DNA of 64,000 nt from Jacaranda mimosifolia (taxonomy: Eukaryota > Streptophyta > Magnoliopsida > Lamiales > Bignoniaceae). Each line of letters begins with the position of its first letter. Positions within the stretch are counted from its first letter, which is position 1. Shown piece by piece: positions 1-10,546 of this stretch. A model generated the notes under the pieces. It worked only from the letters and a program-made list of their open reading frames with translations. It was not told where the DNA came from and did not search any database. Location of the stretch: positions 28,060,391 to 28,124,390 of the forward strand of contig CM032126.1 of the NCBI GenBank assembly GCA_018894105.1. The letters are read 5' to 3'. The position numbers and the translations under genes are program-made.

Positions 1-342
1 CCTAAAAAATTTAAATTTCATTTGTTTAATTCAAGTTGGATTGAGATGGTTCATGCAGGTTCAAGTTGTCGTGTGACCCAAAATCAAATTTTGAGTTGTT
101 TGTGTAATCTTAAATTCAACCCAACCCAACTCAACTAATTTGTTTTGAAATCCAACTCAACTAATTTGTTTTGAAATCTTATTCGTGTCGATCTTATTGA
201 GCCCGAAACCAAAATGAATCAACCCAAATTCAATTTTTTTGTATCGAATTATCGTGTTGTGTTGGAAATTGCTATCCCTAATTGACTTGCATTATCAAAG
301 CTCATCCCAATTAAGGAACAAAAAGATCAAATATGAATTCAC

Positions 343-367
343 AAACACACACACACACACACACACA
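343..367. repeat. (CA)n microsatellite
   Basis: Run of CA dinucleotides 17 bp upstream of the first structured unit. The 342 bases to its left are AT-rich with no recognisable gene. Confidence 0.9.
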
Positions 368-383
368 AAGGAGATACAGAAGG

Positions 384-860
384 AGGCTCAGATCTGTTAG
401 TTTTTGAAGAGGCAAAGAGAGTCCAACCACGCCATGGCTGCAAAGCCACCGGTTGCGTGGGAAAACCACACGCCGTCCGGGTCGCCCCGCCAAGTTACGG
501 GCCGATCATAGTCTCAGTGCCCGATCCAACAGCTCAGAGAGAGAATGAAGAAAAATGATCATCACAGCCTCATATTATATATAATTAATTAATGTAGAAA
601 CAGACAAGGAAAAGTCATAATCATCATCAACCCTCTAAAACAACATATAACACAAACAGAAAAGCTAGCCCTGAGATGCCGATTGGTTTGTGCTTTGAAC
701 AGCAAAGTACAATTTCCAGTTCTTGGTTCCTTCAAGGGCTGTTGAATTTTTCAAATTAAAATGAAGAAATCATAGGGTTGTAGAGAGAGGGGCAACCACC
801 CTTGAAGAATTCCCAGGTCTCTCCCTAACCCTCATTCTTTGATCCCTCCCGAGCTGGGTT
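384..860 (+). ncRNA. Structured non-coding unit, copy 1 of 4 (family unidentified)
   Basis: First of four same-strand copies of a short unit. Block A (384-525) starts AGGCTCAGATCTG and contains CCACGCCATGGCTGC and a GCC-GTCCGGGTCGCCCCGCCAAG block ending ACGGGCC. Block B (719-860) contains TTCAAGGGCTGTTG and, further on, GGGGCAACCACCCTTGAAG. In block B, GAGAGA (783-788) can pair with TCTCTC (818-823), enclosing the conserved loop. TTCAAGGG can also pair with CCCTTGAA. Open reading frames across it are short and change frame between copies, so conservation looks like RNA or DNA rather than protein. I do not recognise the family. A MIRNA-like precursor, another structured RNA, or an unknown short transposon are all possible. 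The block A stem is weaker here than in copies 2 and 3. Confidence 0.5.
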
Positions 861-1566
861 TGATGTTGATTCTTGATTCAAGAGTCTAGAGTGGGGCTCA
901 TGTCGTAGTGTTATTTCCCCCTGATGGCTGATGCTGATTGTTGATTCCGAATTGGCGGTCCATTCAGGAATGATTTCACGCGGTTTTAGGGGCATTCTCG
1001 ATTAGAGTTAGAGTTGAGGTGGCAGACAGCAGACAAGAGGGGCAGCCCTGCTCCACTGCACTAATTCATTGTGTGGTCATTATCCGGTGGTGCCGTGGTG
1101 GTGTATACGAGAAGCAAGCAATTGGAAGTGGGGGACGAGCAAAATCCCTAAAATGTACTTCCAGAAGTTGGCCAACATTACAGCATTTATTTGGGTCAGA
1201 GTCTTATCGGTTCGATGTCATCCCTGCATGCATATATTTATCTAATCACATAAAACGTAAAATTAATTATGATAATAAATAACAAAAAATTTAATTCTTA
1301 CAAGTTATACAAATAAATATATAATAATATAATTTTAATAATAACTATGAATAACTTGCAACATTTATTTTTAAACCATTCAATTTTGAAGAAATTTGAT
1401 AATGAAAATTTCATCAAATAAAAGTAGTATAAAATACAGAATAATTCTAATGGTAAACAAATTAGAATTATTTATGAAGTCAAGAAATTCAAAGCAAAAT
1501 TAACTAGGATTTGCCTGTTTGAATTAGTAATACTTGCATCCCTCTCTTTCCAATCTCATTTTCTTC
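861..1566. other. Unassigned region
   Basis: Follows unit copy 1. About 400 bp of more balanced base composition grade into AT-rich DNA. The only long reading frame (1019-1282) has no recognisable domain. I see no gene here. Confidence 0.4.
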
Positions 1567-1701
1567 TTCTTTCTATGGAATAGAAACAAAATCTCAACAA
1601 TGAAATATTTACATTTAAAAAACAAATACATTATGAAAATATCATTCATATAGAGAATTGAATAATTTATCCTCGAGGTTGAGAATTGGAATGTGCTTGT
1701 G

Positions 1702-2427
1702 TATGCATGGCAACGGGACATGTTTGGGGCGGGTTAGGCTTGCCCCATATCCCCGCCCCGCAAGACTATATCCTATCCCATACCCCACCCCACCTCGCCT
1801 AGTCCCGTCGGGTTGCTGGGTTTAACCCACAAACTCTGAAAGAATTAGAAAAATTAAAATAAATCTATAAAAATATTAAATCAGAACCACTTGATAACAA
1901 TTAAAATTCAAATTTTAGGTATAAAAATAAAAAACCAATGCAAATAAGGTAAGTTTTTAGAAGCAAAATAGGAGATAAGAATAGAATTAAAGTAATAATT
2001 AACACAACATCCAAATTTTTATATATTGAAACGAAAAAACTCAAAATTTTTAAGTCCAACAAATTTCCACCATACCCCGCTTGATACTAGTGGGAAATGA
2101 ACAGCGGATGGAAATAAAAAAAAAAAAAAAAAAAACTAATGAGAAGTGGAAGCTGTTTTGGGCCGGCTTAACGGGGTATGGGACGGGGCATAAGGCGTGA
2201 TTTTTCTAACCCGAATTATTTGGGGTGGGGTATGGGGTTTACTGACCCCGCCCCACCACCCTGAATAATATAAAAATTATATTTTTATATTATATATATA
2301 AATAATATATATAATAATAAATAATATTATATATATAACAATAAATATATTATATATAAATTATTTTATATTTTCTAATTAAATTGAGCTCGGATTCAGG
2401 TTTTGCCCTGCCCCATTGTCATCCCTA
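1702..2427. mobile_element. Non-autonomous hAT-type element
   Basis: A 726-bp insertion flanked by a perfect 8-bp duplication TGCTTGTG (1694-1701 and 2428-2435). The ends are TATGCATGGCAACGGG and CCCCATTGTCATCCCTA, an imperfect terminal inverted repeat. Subterminal sequence is GC-rich with reiterated GGGGCGGG/CCCCGCCCC motifs, while the centre is AT-rich. No transposase is present. The paralogous segment at 2961-3232 has the uninterrupted sequence. The 8-bp duplication and ends fit the hAT superfamily. Confidence 0.85.
2119..2138 (+). repeat. Poly(A) run inside hAT element
   Basis: A run of about 20 A residues inside the hAT-type insertion. Confidence 0.8.
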
Positions 2428-2689
2428 TGCTTGTGTAACTTTTCACTTCAATTACAATTATACCCATAATTTTATTTTGGATGTTAATATTGCACTTTGA
2501 GGGCAAATCTGGGTTATTTAAAAGTTGGTATGAGAACTATCCAATTCGAATTTCTTGTCATTCTTTTTTTCTTTTTTTAGAGAGAGTATTACAGATGATG
2601 AATTATTATTCTTTCAACAAATTAATATTTTTCTATTCTCAAATTCAACAAATCAATATTTTTCTATTTTCAAATCAAAATAAATCAAT

Positions 2690-2805
2690 GCATGAACTAC
2701 ACAATGCACATAAGGTGCACAAACTTGCCCATTCCGGTTCGAACACAAAACTTTCCACATAATAGGGGAGACAGATACCATTTGGGCTACAGGCATTGGG
2801 GCAAT
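2690..2805 (-). mobile_element. tRNA-derived SINE-like relic
   Basis: On the minus strand, TAGCCCAAATGG resembles a pol III A box and GTTCGAACC resembles a B box. They lie about 31 bp apart, as in tRNA-related SINEs. No target duplication was established. Confidence 0.45.
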
Positions 2806-2960
2806 TTTTTGTCATTTCTACCCTTAACAATAATTGATTATTATATCAATTCTTTTTAATGTTTGAATGTCTTTTAGGGGTAATAGTCAAAAAATAACAA
2901 ACATAATGAAATAACTTTTGTTTGTAGAGAAAAAAGCCTTGTCATTTCTATAATAGTATA

Positions 2961-3232
2961 GATTCTATGGAATATTAGAAACAAAATCTCAGCAATGAAA
3001 TATTTACATTTAAAAAAAAAGATATATATTGAAATATCATTCAAATAGAGAATTGAATAATTTATCCTCAAGGTTGAGAATTGGAATGTGCTTGTGTAAC
3101 TTTTTACTTCAATTATAATTATATCCATAATTTTGTTTTAGGTGTTAATATTACACTTTGAAGGCAAATTTGGATTATTTAAAAGTTGGTATGAGAACTA
3201 CCCAATTTGAATTTCTTGTCATTTTTTTCCTT
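2961..3232. repeat. Direct repeat, second copy (empty site)
   Basis: Uninterrupted version of the 1567-2575 segment. TTGGAATGTGCTTGTGTAAC is continuous here, exactly where the first copy carries the 726-bp hAT-type element. Confidence 0.85.
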
Positions 3233-3769
3233 AACAATAATTGAACCATTGAAAGAAGATAAGGGATAAATCTCATATTTTACATTTATCATAAGTTACA
3301 ATCCTAAACATCCAAACAATTGATTGTATTAAAATTAGAATATTTAAACTAATAATTCAAATAAGCAAACAAGATATTAGATGATAATAATATATTTTCT
3401 AGATAATGAATTATATACTTTTCAATTACATTCAATCCTACATTACAAGCAAACAAGCCCTTATTGGATTAACCTATTAGATAAGTGGAAAACATTTGGA
3501 CCGATTGGTTGGGCCCATCACCGTTAAAATCATAAATCTATACTATGTCTATTTGTATACTACTTATTTCGTTTAATATTTTTAAATAGTCTTCCAAATA
3601 TGTTCTCATTATTTATAACGTATTTTTTAACTTTTGTATACCTTATCTTTTCTCCCTCTATTTTTTCTCCAATTATTTTCCCTTTTCTTTTTCTTTCCGC
3701 CTTATTATTTTTTTCTTTTTCTTATCATAAAAATTTAAATAAATATATTAAAAATATTAAAAAATAGGA

Positions 3770-4110
3770 TTAAATTCATTTTGCTTTCTTGTATCTAGGG
3801 GTCGTGTCAAAAACCTCTTTATACTATAAAAACCTTAAAAAATACTCATAATCTTCTCCCACCATTAATTTATTAATGGTTGAATAGTTTATGCATATTT
3901 TTATACCCAAATTGCTCTTTTGATATATATATATATATGCATACAAGGATAAATATATTTTCCCTCATGTACTACGAGGGTCATATCCAAAAACCCATGT
4001 GCTGTAAAAATCTTCATAAACCCCCTTAAAACCCTCATATTATTGATGAACTAACTAAAACTTAGAGCATGCTCCATTTTATAATTTTAATGTTAATTTT
4101 TTTCCTAACA
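3770..4110. repeat. Two divergent tandem copies (~170 bp)
   Basis: The segment around 3775-3870 (GGGGTCGTGTCAAAAACCTC) recurs in diverged form around 3948-4050 (GAGGGTCATATCCAAAAACC). Both are followed by similar AAAACCTTAAAA-type and ATTATTGATG-type text. Probably remains of an unclassified repeat. Confidence 0.45.
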
Positions 4111-6000
4111 AAAATTATCTCTTTAACTAAGATTTTCATTAGTCTAAATGCACAACAATGTCAAGCAGCTATTACAATATAAAATCGTCATATAGTGGTT
4201 CTTGATGCTCAAGCAATTATACATCTATATTGAAAGGTATTGTGCAATTATGGTAAAATTGCACCTATACGCACTTAATGATTTCTAAATAATTTTGGAA
4301 CAAAATTTTGTTGGTCATTGCGATTGGGATTTGAATATTTTTTATTTATAAATTTTTAATTATTTATGATTCTATTAACAATTTATTCTTTTACAATAGA
4401 AGCTAAGTAAATGCAAATTCTTTGTTAGATTGAGCTAGATATATGTCATGCTGAATAAGATTGGACAATTGCTATATTGAAATTTATGGACTAAAAATAT
4501 GAAAACCAAAGAGCTTATAAGCAATAAATGAACTCTTCAAATTAAGAATGAAAAACTACATCAAAGCACATTTATCTAACAATATCAAGCATTAAGCTGT
4601 TGGTGAACCAAGTTTTGGAAGCAAAATTGAGTATAATGAAACATCAATTGGACAAATAGAAGAAAGTCGAAAAGAGTATATATCGAATGACTTGTTATTG
4701 CAATATGAATATTAGTATTGTGTAAAATGATGGGATAGAAGAATAGCAATATTAATATGTTTGGTTACATTTTATTTCACTTGTAATTTAACATTACTTA
4801 ATAATAATAACAAAATATAATAACACTTAATTGAATAGCATAATTAGGAAAGAAAAAAAATTTCAAATTCTAGGGTTTCAAAATTGAGACTATACTAATT
4901 GATTCAAATTAAATAAAACTCCAAGTATTGTATCATTTAAAATATTCACAAATTGAAAAAAGAAATCAATAACTTAACCATCTCACATGAGTGGTTGAGA
5001 AATGAGTCATGCTCCACTATTAAGGAAGAAGGATAAAAGAACACTTAAACATTCTAAATTAAGTCTAAAGATAGAGTGACAGCATAATCAACAATAATAG
5101 TAAACTATTAAATTTTTAAGTCAAATCATTCCGAAATTTATTGTTAGCAACTGGTAAAGCTTCACGGTTTTGAAATAGAGTTTATTGCAAAATCTGAATG
5201 TACTGATTACCTTGAGTAATCAATTTTCAAGATATGACGACAAATAGTGAAAGCGGATGAGTTTTAAAAATTTAGGGCATGAATTAGTTATATTTATATA
5301 ACTCAAAAATTTGTCATGACTTGTGCATTACATTTTTTGAGTTTAGGAAAAAATTGTGTTCAATGCACATTGACAAAATAAAAATAAAAGTCAAATAGAA
5401 TGAAGAGTGATAAACAATAATCTACCAAATATTAGCATAATATCATCGTCTAGAGATAAAAAGAATTAACATCTTCATAGGGATTAAACCATGTTTTAAG
5501 ATATTTTGTCAAATAAAGAGCAAAAATTGGAAATATTCCTGATACAAAGAGCATTATATTATAGTAATATATTCTATGTGTGACTATAAAGCTTGTTTTC
5601 TTAAGATGTTTTGAGGCCAAATGGATCTAATTAAACCCTTGGTAAGTGTCTAAGGCGCTCTACCTGTAACAGAAGCACCAAGATCCATTTCTATTCCTTC
5701 TCGTCTTAATCTAGGACGCTAGGTTAAAGGGTTTGGATCAAAAAAGTAGTACGTGAATCGTAGGACTGGCGCGCCGCCTTCACTTGCGGAGATTCAATAC
5801 CCGAATTTGGAGGATCGCTTTCTAAAATAATATATGCTTATATAATGGTAGTCATTAATGTTTACTTTATTGTGTACTCTTTATGCTATTAAAATCATAT
5901 CTTATTATCGACATTTAAATTTGATTAACTAGAAGATATTGGCAATAAAATCCATGTAAAGTAATGTTTAATCAGATTAATTTATATTTAATTGAACACG
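4111..6000. other. AT-rich region, nothing recognised
   Basis: No long reading frame, RNA gene or complete element seen. The stretch 5640-5820 is slightly GC-richer and contains GGCGCGCC, but could not be assigned. Confidence 0.4.
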
Positions 6001-6127
6001 TGCAAACACTACACCATTATATATATATATATATATATATGAACAAATAAAGAATCAATCCACATTCTCCACAAACAAAAAATAATAAAAAAAATAAATT
6101 CAACGAAACCGGCATTGTGAAAAAATG

Positions 6128-6342
6128 AGGCTCAGATCTATGGTGCTGATCGGGCAAAGAGAATTCAACCACGCCATGGCTGCAGAAACTCCGGTTGCAT
6201 CTGTTAAAACGAAACCCCCAAAATCAGACGCCATCCAGGTCGCCCTGCCAAGATACGGGTCGGTCTGTCCGGACCTTTTGCCCGATCCAAAGCTCAGAAG
6301 AATCAGTAATCATCATCACAGCCTCTTCAGTTCATATATATT

Positions 6343-6400
<58 letters not shown>

Positions 6401-6612
6401 CCATAGGTGCGTGTGCGCAGGATTTGTTTGGAGGGTGTTTGGTAGAGCGTTGCTTAACATTGTTTTCTTCATTTCTGCAAGGGCTGTTGATTTTTCATTT
6501 TCCTTTTTTCCCTTAGATAATATAAGAAATCATTGGGTTTATAGTGAGGGGCAACTGCCCTTTCAGAACTCCCACACCTCACTGTAACCCTCATTCTTCT
6601 CTTCTGAGCTTT
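6128..6612 (+). ncRNA. Structured non-coding unit, copy 2 of 4
   Basis: Same block order as copy 1. In block A, GATCGGGCAAA (6148-6158) is the exact reverse complement of TTTGCCCGATC (6277-6287). ATGGC and GCCAT close an inner stem. In block B, AGTGAGG (6543-6549) pairs perfectly with CCTCACT (6577-6583) around a loop containing GGGCAACTGCCC. CTGCAAGGGCTGTTG upstream is complementary to CAACTGCCCTTTCAG, with one or two mismatches. The unit starts AGGCTCAGA and ends near TCTGAGCTT, so a terminal closing stem is possible. A compound microsatellite sits between blocks A and B. Family unknown. Confidence 0.55.
6343..6398. repeat. Compound (CA)n(TA)n(GA)n microsatellite
   Basis: Three consecutive dinucleotide runs lying between blocks A and B of unit copy 2. 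A separate (TA)n run lies at about 6017-6040. Confidence 0.9.
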
Positions 6613-6779
6613 CCGTTCTTAAATTCTTGGCCATTTCCGTTACTATATAGGTGCCAAGCTTTAATATTAGCCCCTGGTTTTAGCAAATTTTTCCACACCC
6701 CACAATCTTCCCATCCTCAGGCAAAGGGTAGTATAGTCATTTCACAGAAAAAGCAAGCACATGGAAAAAAATTCGATCG

Positions 6780-7270
6780 AGGCTCAGATCTGCAATGGGG
6801 CAATAGAATCCGGCCACGCCATGGCTGCAAAAGAAATTCACCGGCAGCAAGTAAGCCATCCGGGTTGCCCCGCCAAGATACGGGCCGGGTTTCCTGCTGC
6901 CCCATAAAATCAGCTCAGAGGAATCATTAGAAATATCATCACAGCCTCCTTCGGACTCCTTACGCTCATAATTATTATTGTTATTATTATCATTATCATT
7001 ATTGTTGTCACTATATGTAGCATTGACAAAGCTGATAAACCATTTTAGCAACAGCAACAGCACCAACGTTTGTACCAAGAAAATAAACCAAAAAAAGAAA
7101 GAAAAAAAGAAAGCTGTTCCTCTTTCACTGTGCGTACGAAATTAAGGGTTGTTTGGTTTGTGGGTGGAGAAGTGAGGGGAAAATCATCGGGTGAGATGGA
7201 GGGGCAACAACCCTTGAGGAACTCCCAATCCTCCCTCCAACCCTCAGAATCTTCTTTTTCCTCTGAGCCT
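6780..7270 (+). ncRNA. Structured non-coding unit, copy 3 of 4
   Basis: Begins only 168 bp after copy 2 ends. In block A the arms are ATGGGGCA...CCGGCC (6795-6816) and GGCCGG...TGCCCCAT (6883-6905). The pairing is strong but uses different bases from copy 2. ATGGCT/AGCCAT forms the inner stem. In block B, TGGAGG (7197-7202) can pair with CCTCCA (7234-7239), and TTAAGGGTTGTT is complementary to AACAACCCTT. The first and last motifs AGGCTCAG (6780) and CTGAGCCT (7263-7270) are exact reverse complements, allowing an 8-bp closing stem for the whole unit. Family unknown. Confidence 0.55.
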
Positions 7271-7489
7271 GAATCCCCTCAACTGTGGTGGTCCTGAGTT
7301 GAGGCTTTTGTTTTATTGCTCGCCAGGGGATAATCTCTTTTTGGCCCCTCTTTTCTGAAACTGGTCCGGCAAGAGAAACTGATGGTAATCTTGTCAATTC
7401 ATAAATGCGATAGTATTTATTTTTAAATATACACATATAAGAAATTTGTTGAGAATCCAATTTTGATCTAACATTTTATATATAAAACT

Positions 7490-7840
7490 CATGGTATTGT
7501 TTGATTATGTTTTTTATTTAATTTTATTATGTGTTTTGGGAGAATGAATTATTGAATAATGTGAAAGTTGTTTTTTGATATGTTTGTTTATGTTTTGGGG
7601 GAGACATTTTTTATTATAGCAGTCAAATTAATGTTTTTTTGTTGGATTTTTGGAGTGAAAATGAATTGAGTGATTATTTTAATATTAAAATAATAAAAAA
7701 AATATATAATGTATATAATATATATATATATATATATATATTGGAGAATGTGTAGTTTGAAACAAAAATGGGGATATGCTTGGTTATATTTCCCCAAAAT
7801 AATGTTGTTCCGGGAAAAAATAACCAAACAAGCCTATATT
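7490..7840. mobile_element. AT-rich MITE-like element, family 1
   Basis: Left end TTGTTTGATTATGTTTT and right end AAAATAACCAAACAAGCC form an imperfect terminal inverted repeat. The family also includes 8440-8985. The centre contains a long (TA)n run. No coding capacity. Target duplication not determined. Confidence 0.5.
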
Positions 7841-8439
7841 ATTAGGTCATAGGCCACATGACTCATACAACAACTTTAAGAAAAGAAATTAACTTGTGGA
7901 ATTGATGGTATATGTAAAGTTTACCATTTTTAAATAATTAAAATTGTCTCTTAAAATCATTTTAGCTTACAAATAAGTAAATTGACGAGTAATAAAAGAT
8001 TCAGGAATTGAGTCTATCTGTGTGTATCTTTTAAAGAAAAAGAGAGTCTGTGTGGATATAGGTATTAGTTTATTTTGATATTACATTTTGACAATTACAA
8101 ATTAATATAATATATATTGATAATATATTTATGATAACTGCAAAAGGAATGAACTGTTTCAGATAAAAATGCTTCTCTCATATAAAATCTACAGTGCCTT
8201 TCTTATGTGAAATATTCTTGCATAAAATATGAAATTTCCGTGGATTATTGAATGAAAAATATAAATGAAGAAATAATTTGTATAGAAATTTTTAGCTTAG
8301 CTTTTCTATTTTCGACTTTTGTTATATATTTATATATTTTTTAATTTTTTTTCTCACTAAATTTTTTAGTTAGTCGATTACAGAAAAAACATTTATTGAC
8401 ATTGTCAGAAAACAAAACAAAACCAAAGAAAAAAAATCC

Positions 8440-8985
8440 TTAGTAATGTTTAGTTATATTATGTCTATTTTGTATTATGTGTTTTGAAAGAATAAAATTT
8501 AGAAGTGAAGTTGGGGAATATAAAAATTGTATTAAGAAATATAATGAATGCTTGTTTATGTTTTGAAAAATAGTTAGAAAATTGTTTTTGGACAGTTTCA
8601 GTATGTATGTTTATGTTTTAAGAAAAATAATTTTTATTATAACGGTCAAATCGATATTAATTTGTTAGGTTTTGAAAGTAAAAAGGAATTGAATAGTTTT
8701 TTATTGTAAAAATAATAATACAATATGTATATGATATATATATATATATGTATATATATGATAAAATGAAAAAAAATGGAAATAATGAAAAATAGAAGAA
8801 AGTATTTTGGACAAATTTTTTTTGGCGTTTTAGAGAAAAAATAAATGTATATTTGGTTATATTTTAATAAAATAATTAAAAAAAGTGTTTTAATATTTTA
8901 AAAAACATAAATATATATTTAATTATGTTTTAACACAACAAAATTATTTCATCAAAACATAACCAAACAAAGCCCTTCTGTCTTT
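8440..8985. mobile_element. AT-rich MITE-like element, family 1, second copy
   Basis: Shares internal phrases with 7490-7840, such as TTTATTATA-CGGTCAAAT. It ends AAAACATAACCAAACAAAGCC, the reverse complement of the TTTGGTTATGTTTT-type start. No coding capacity. Confidence 0.5.
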
Positions 8986-9287
8986 TTCTGACCCTCAAAA
9001 AACAATAGCCCCAAATCCGCTTCCTTGCGACAAGAAAATTCAAACACCAGTTCTCATTTTCAAGCTTTATAATAATATTTTCTCCACATTTTTAAGCAGT
9101 AATAATATAAATCCTCTGCTAATATGAGATTTGAATAAAATTTTCCGAATCATATCACCATAATTTGCTTTACTTAAAAAATTAAAAATCAAATAAACCA
9201 GACAGGTTCTCATTTAAGAATTAGAAAAATAGAAATTCCACTGAATTTCAATCCTACTCATACAAATTTATCATGAGAAACTAAAAG

Positions 9288-9710
9288 AGGCTCAGATCTG
9301 TGTATGATCCGGGAAAGAGGAAGTGAACCCGCCATGGCTGCATCGCCCTGTTGCATGTGAGTTGCCATCCGGGCTGCCCCGCCAAGATACGGGCCGGATT
9401 GTCCACATTGCCCGATCCAATTTGCTCTGCGAATACATATTTATCATCACGGCCAGGAAAAATGCAGTAAAATTGTACTCCCTCAGTTCCAATTCAGTTT
9501 ACACGAAAATCTCAGGGGGGTGAAAATGCAATTTTGCCGAAGACATAGGGCTGTTTGTTGTCGAAATCATGAGCAAAAGAGCATAATGCAATTTTGCCAA
9601 AGACAAAGGGCTGTTGGTTGAAATCTTGAAATCATGGGCATAGCAGAGAGGGGCAACGACCCTTGAAGAAATCCCATTAATCCCTCTGCTGCCTCATTCT
9701 TTTGAGCTTC
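9288..9710 (+). ncRNA. Structured non-coding unit, copy 4 of 4
   Basis: Block A begins AGGCTCAGATCTG and contains CCGCCATGGCTGC, GCCATCCGGGCTGCCCCGCC and AAGATACGGGCCGG. GATC-GGG arms pair less well than in copies 2 and 3. In block B, AGCAGAG (9642-9648) pairs exactly with CTCTGCT (9684-9690), again enclosing GGGGCAACGACCCTTGAAG. AAAGGGCTGTTG upstream can pair with the loop. The upstream arm is itself tandemly duplicated (about 9525-9586 and 9587-9645). The stem sequence differs in all four copies while the loop is conserved. Confidence 0.55.
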
Positions 9711-10546
9711 AAAGTTCAAAATATGGTTCTGCTGTCGACATAAGTTGCATTGTTGAGGTAGGGCAAAGGGTGTGATTAATTTGGCAGTACTGTCCTTATT
9801 GTTTAATCTTTATTTACACCCCTGCAAATGCTGAAGTGCAGTCAAACTGAAGGATGCAGTGGTCCTTTTGCGGTGTATTGGTGCTTGGGTACGCACCCAG
9901 CATCAACTAAATCTCATTTTGCAATATGAGCTGTCAGGAAACTGTAGGATAATGATTATTGCCAGTGGCAGATGGGTGGACCTAATTGGATCCAGTTAGG
10001 TCTGATGGGTCACAACGCGCAGATCTTGGACTGGATTTCATAATTATTTGATTGTCTATTTTTGTTTTACAAAATAATTCATGAGAAATTATCTAGCAAG
10101 TTGGACAATAAAAAGTTTTACAAAGAAGCACAACCTAAGGAAAAAAAAAAAAAAAGAAGAAATTATGAGGAATGTTATTTTGATTGATTGGCAATTTAAA
10201 TAAAATAGCTAGACTCAATAGTAATTATTCCTTCTACTACAAATATCCTTACTCTTTACCCGTCGCCTTCAAAATAACGCTTAACTAAAGATGTGAAAAG
10301 TTATTTTAAAATGGAACCTTTTGTTGAACGATTTTTCTCCTATTACATTAGACTGAGATGAAAGAGTTCCAAGGTGAGATGACCATTTATTTATATTATT
10401 CTAAAAAAGAAGATACTTTTGTGTCTAATATGACAATTTTTTATTAATCACATATTTGCCCTTTCATCTATTCAAATATTAAAAAGTATATTTCAATTTA
10501 AAGAACAAAATAAGAAATTCAGTAGTTTGGATATCACATTTATAAT
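9711..10546. other. Unassigned region
   Basis: Follows unit copy 4. The first 300 bp have balanced composition, then AT-rich. No reading frame or element recognised. Confidence 0.4.

Larger units (their letters stand above)
1567..2575. repeat. Direct repeat, first copy (split by a hAT element)
   Basis: Segments 1567-1701 and 2428-2575 together match 2961-3232 closely. Shared stretches include GAATTGAATAATTTATCCTC, TTGGAATGTGCTTGTG and TTATTTAAAAGTTGGTATGA. The first copy carries a 726-bp insertion that the second lacks, so the second copy serves as the empty site. Confidence 0.85.

Noticed and set aside
820..832. CCCTAACCCT in unit copy 1 as a telomerase RNA template
   Set aside because: Not conserved in copies 2-4, and no pol III USE/TATA promoter lies upstream of the unit.
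6862..6890. CCCCGCCAAGATAC in block A resembles part of miR171 (TTGAGCCGTGCCAATATC)
   Set aside because: Only scattered positions agree. The core GCCAATATC is not present in any of the four copies.
6717..7078. Minus-strand reading frames over the structured units as small protein genes
   Set aside because: Equivalent frames in the four copies are out of register and share no continuous protein alignment.
789..9678. GGGGCAAC-N2-CCCTT resembles the IPS1/At4 target-mimic site for miR399
   Set aside because: The GGGCAAC half matches, but the required CCTTTGGCA half is absent (CCCTTGAAGAA), so miR399 seed pairing would fail.
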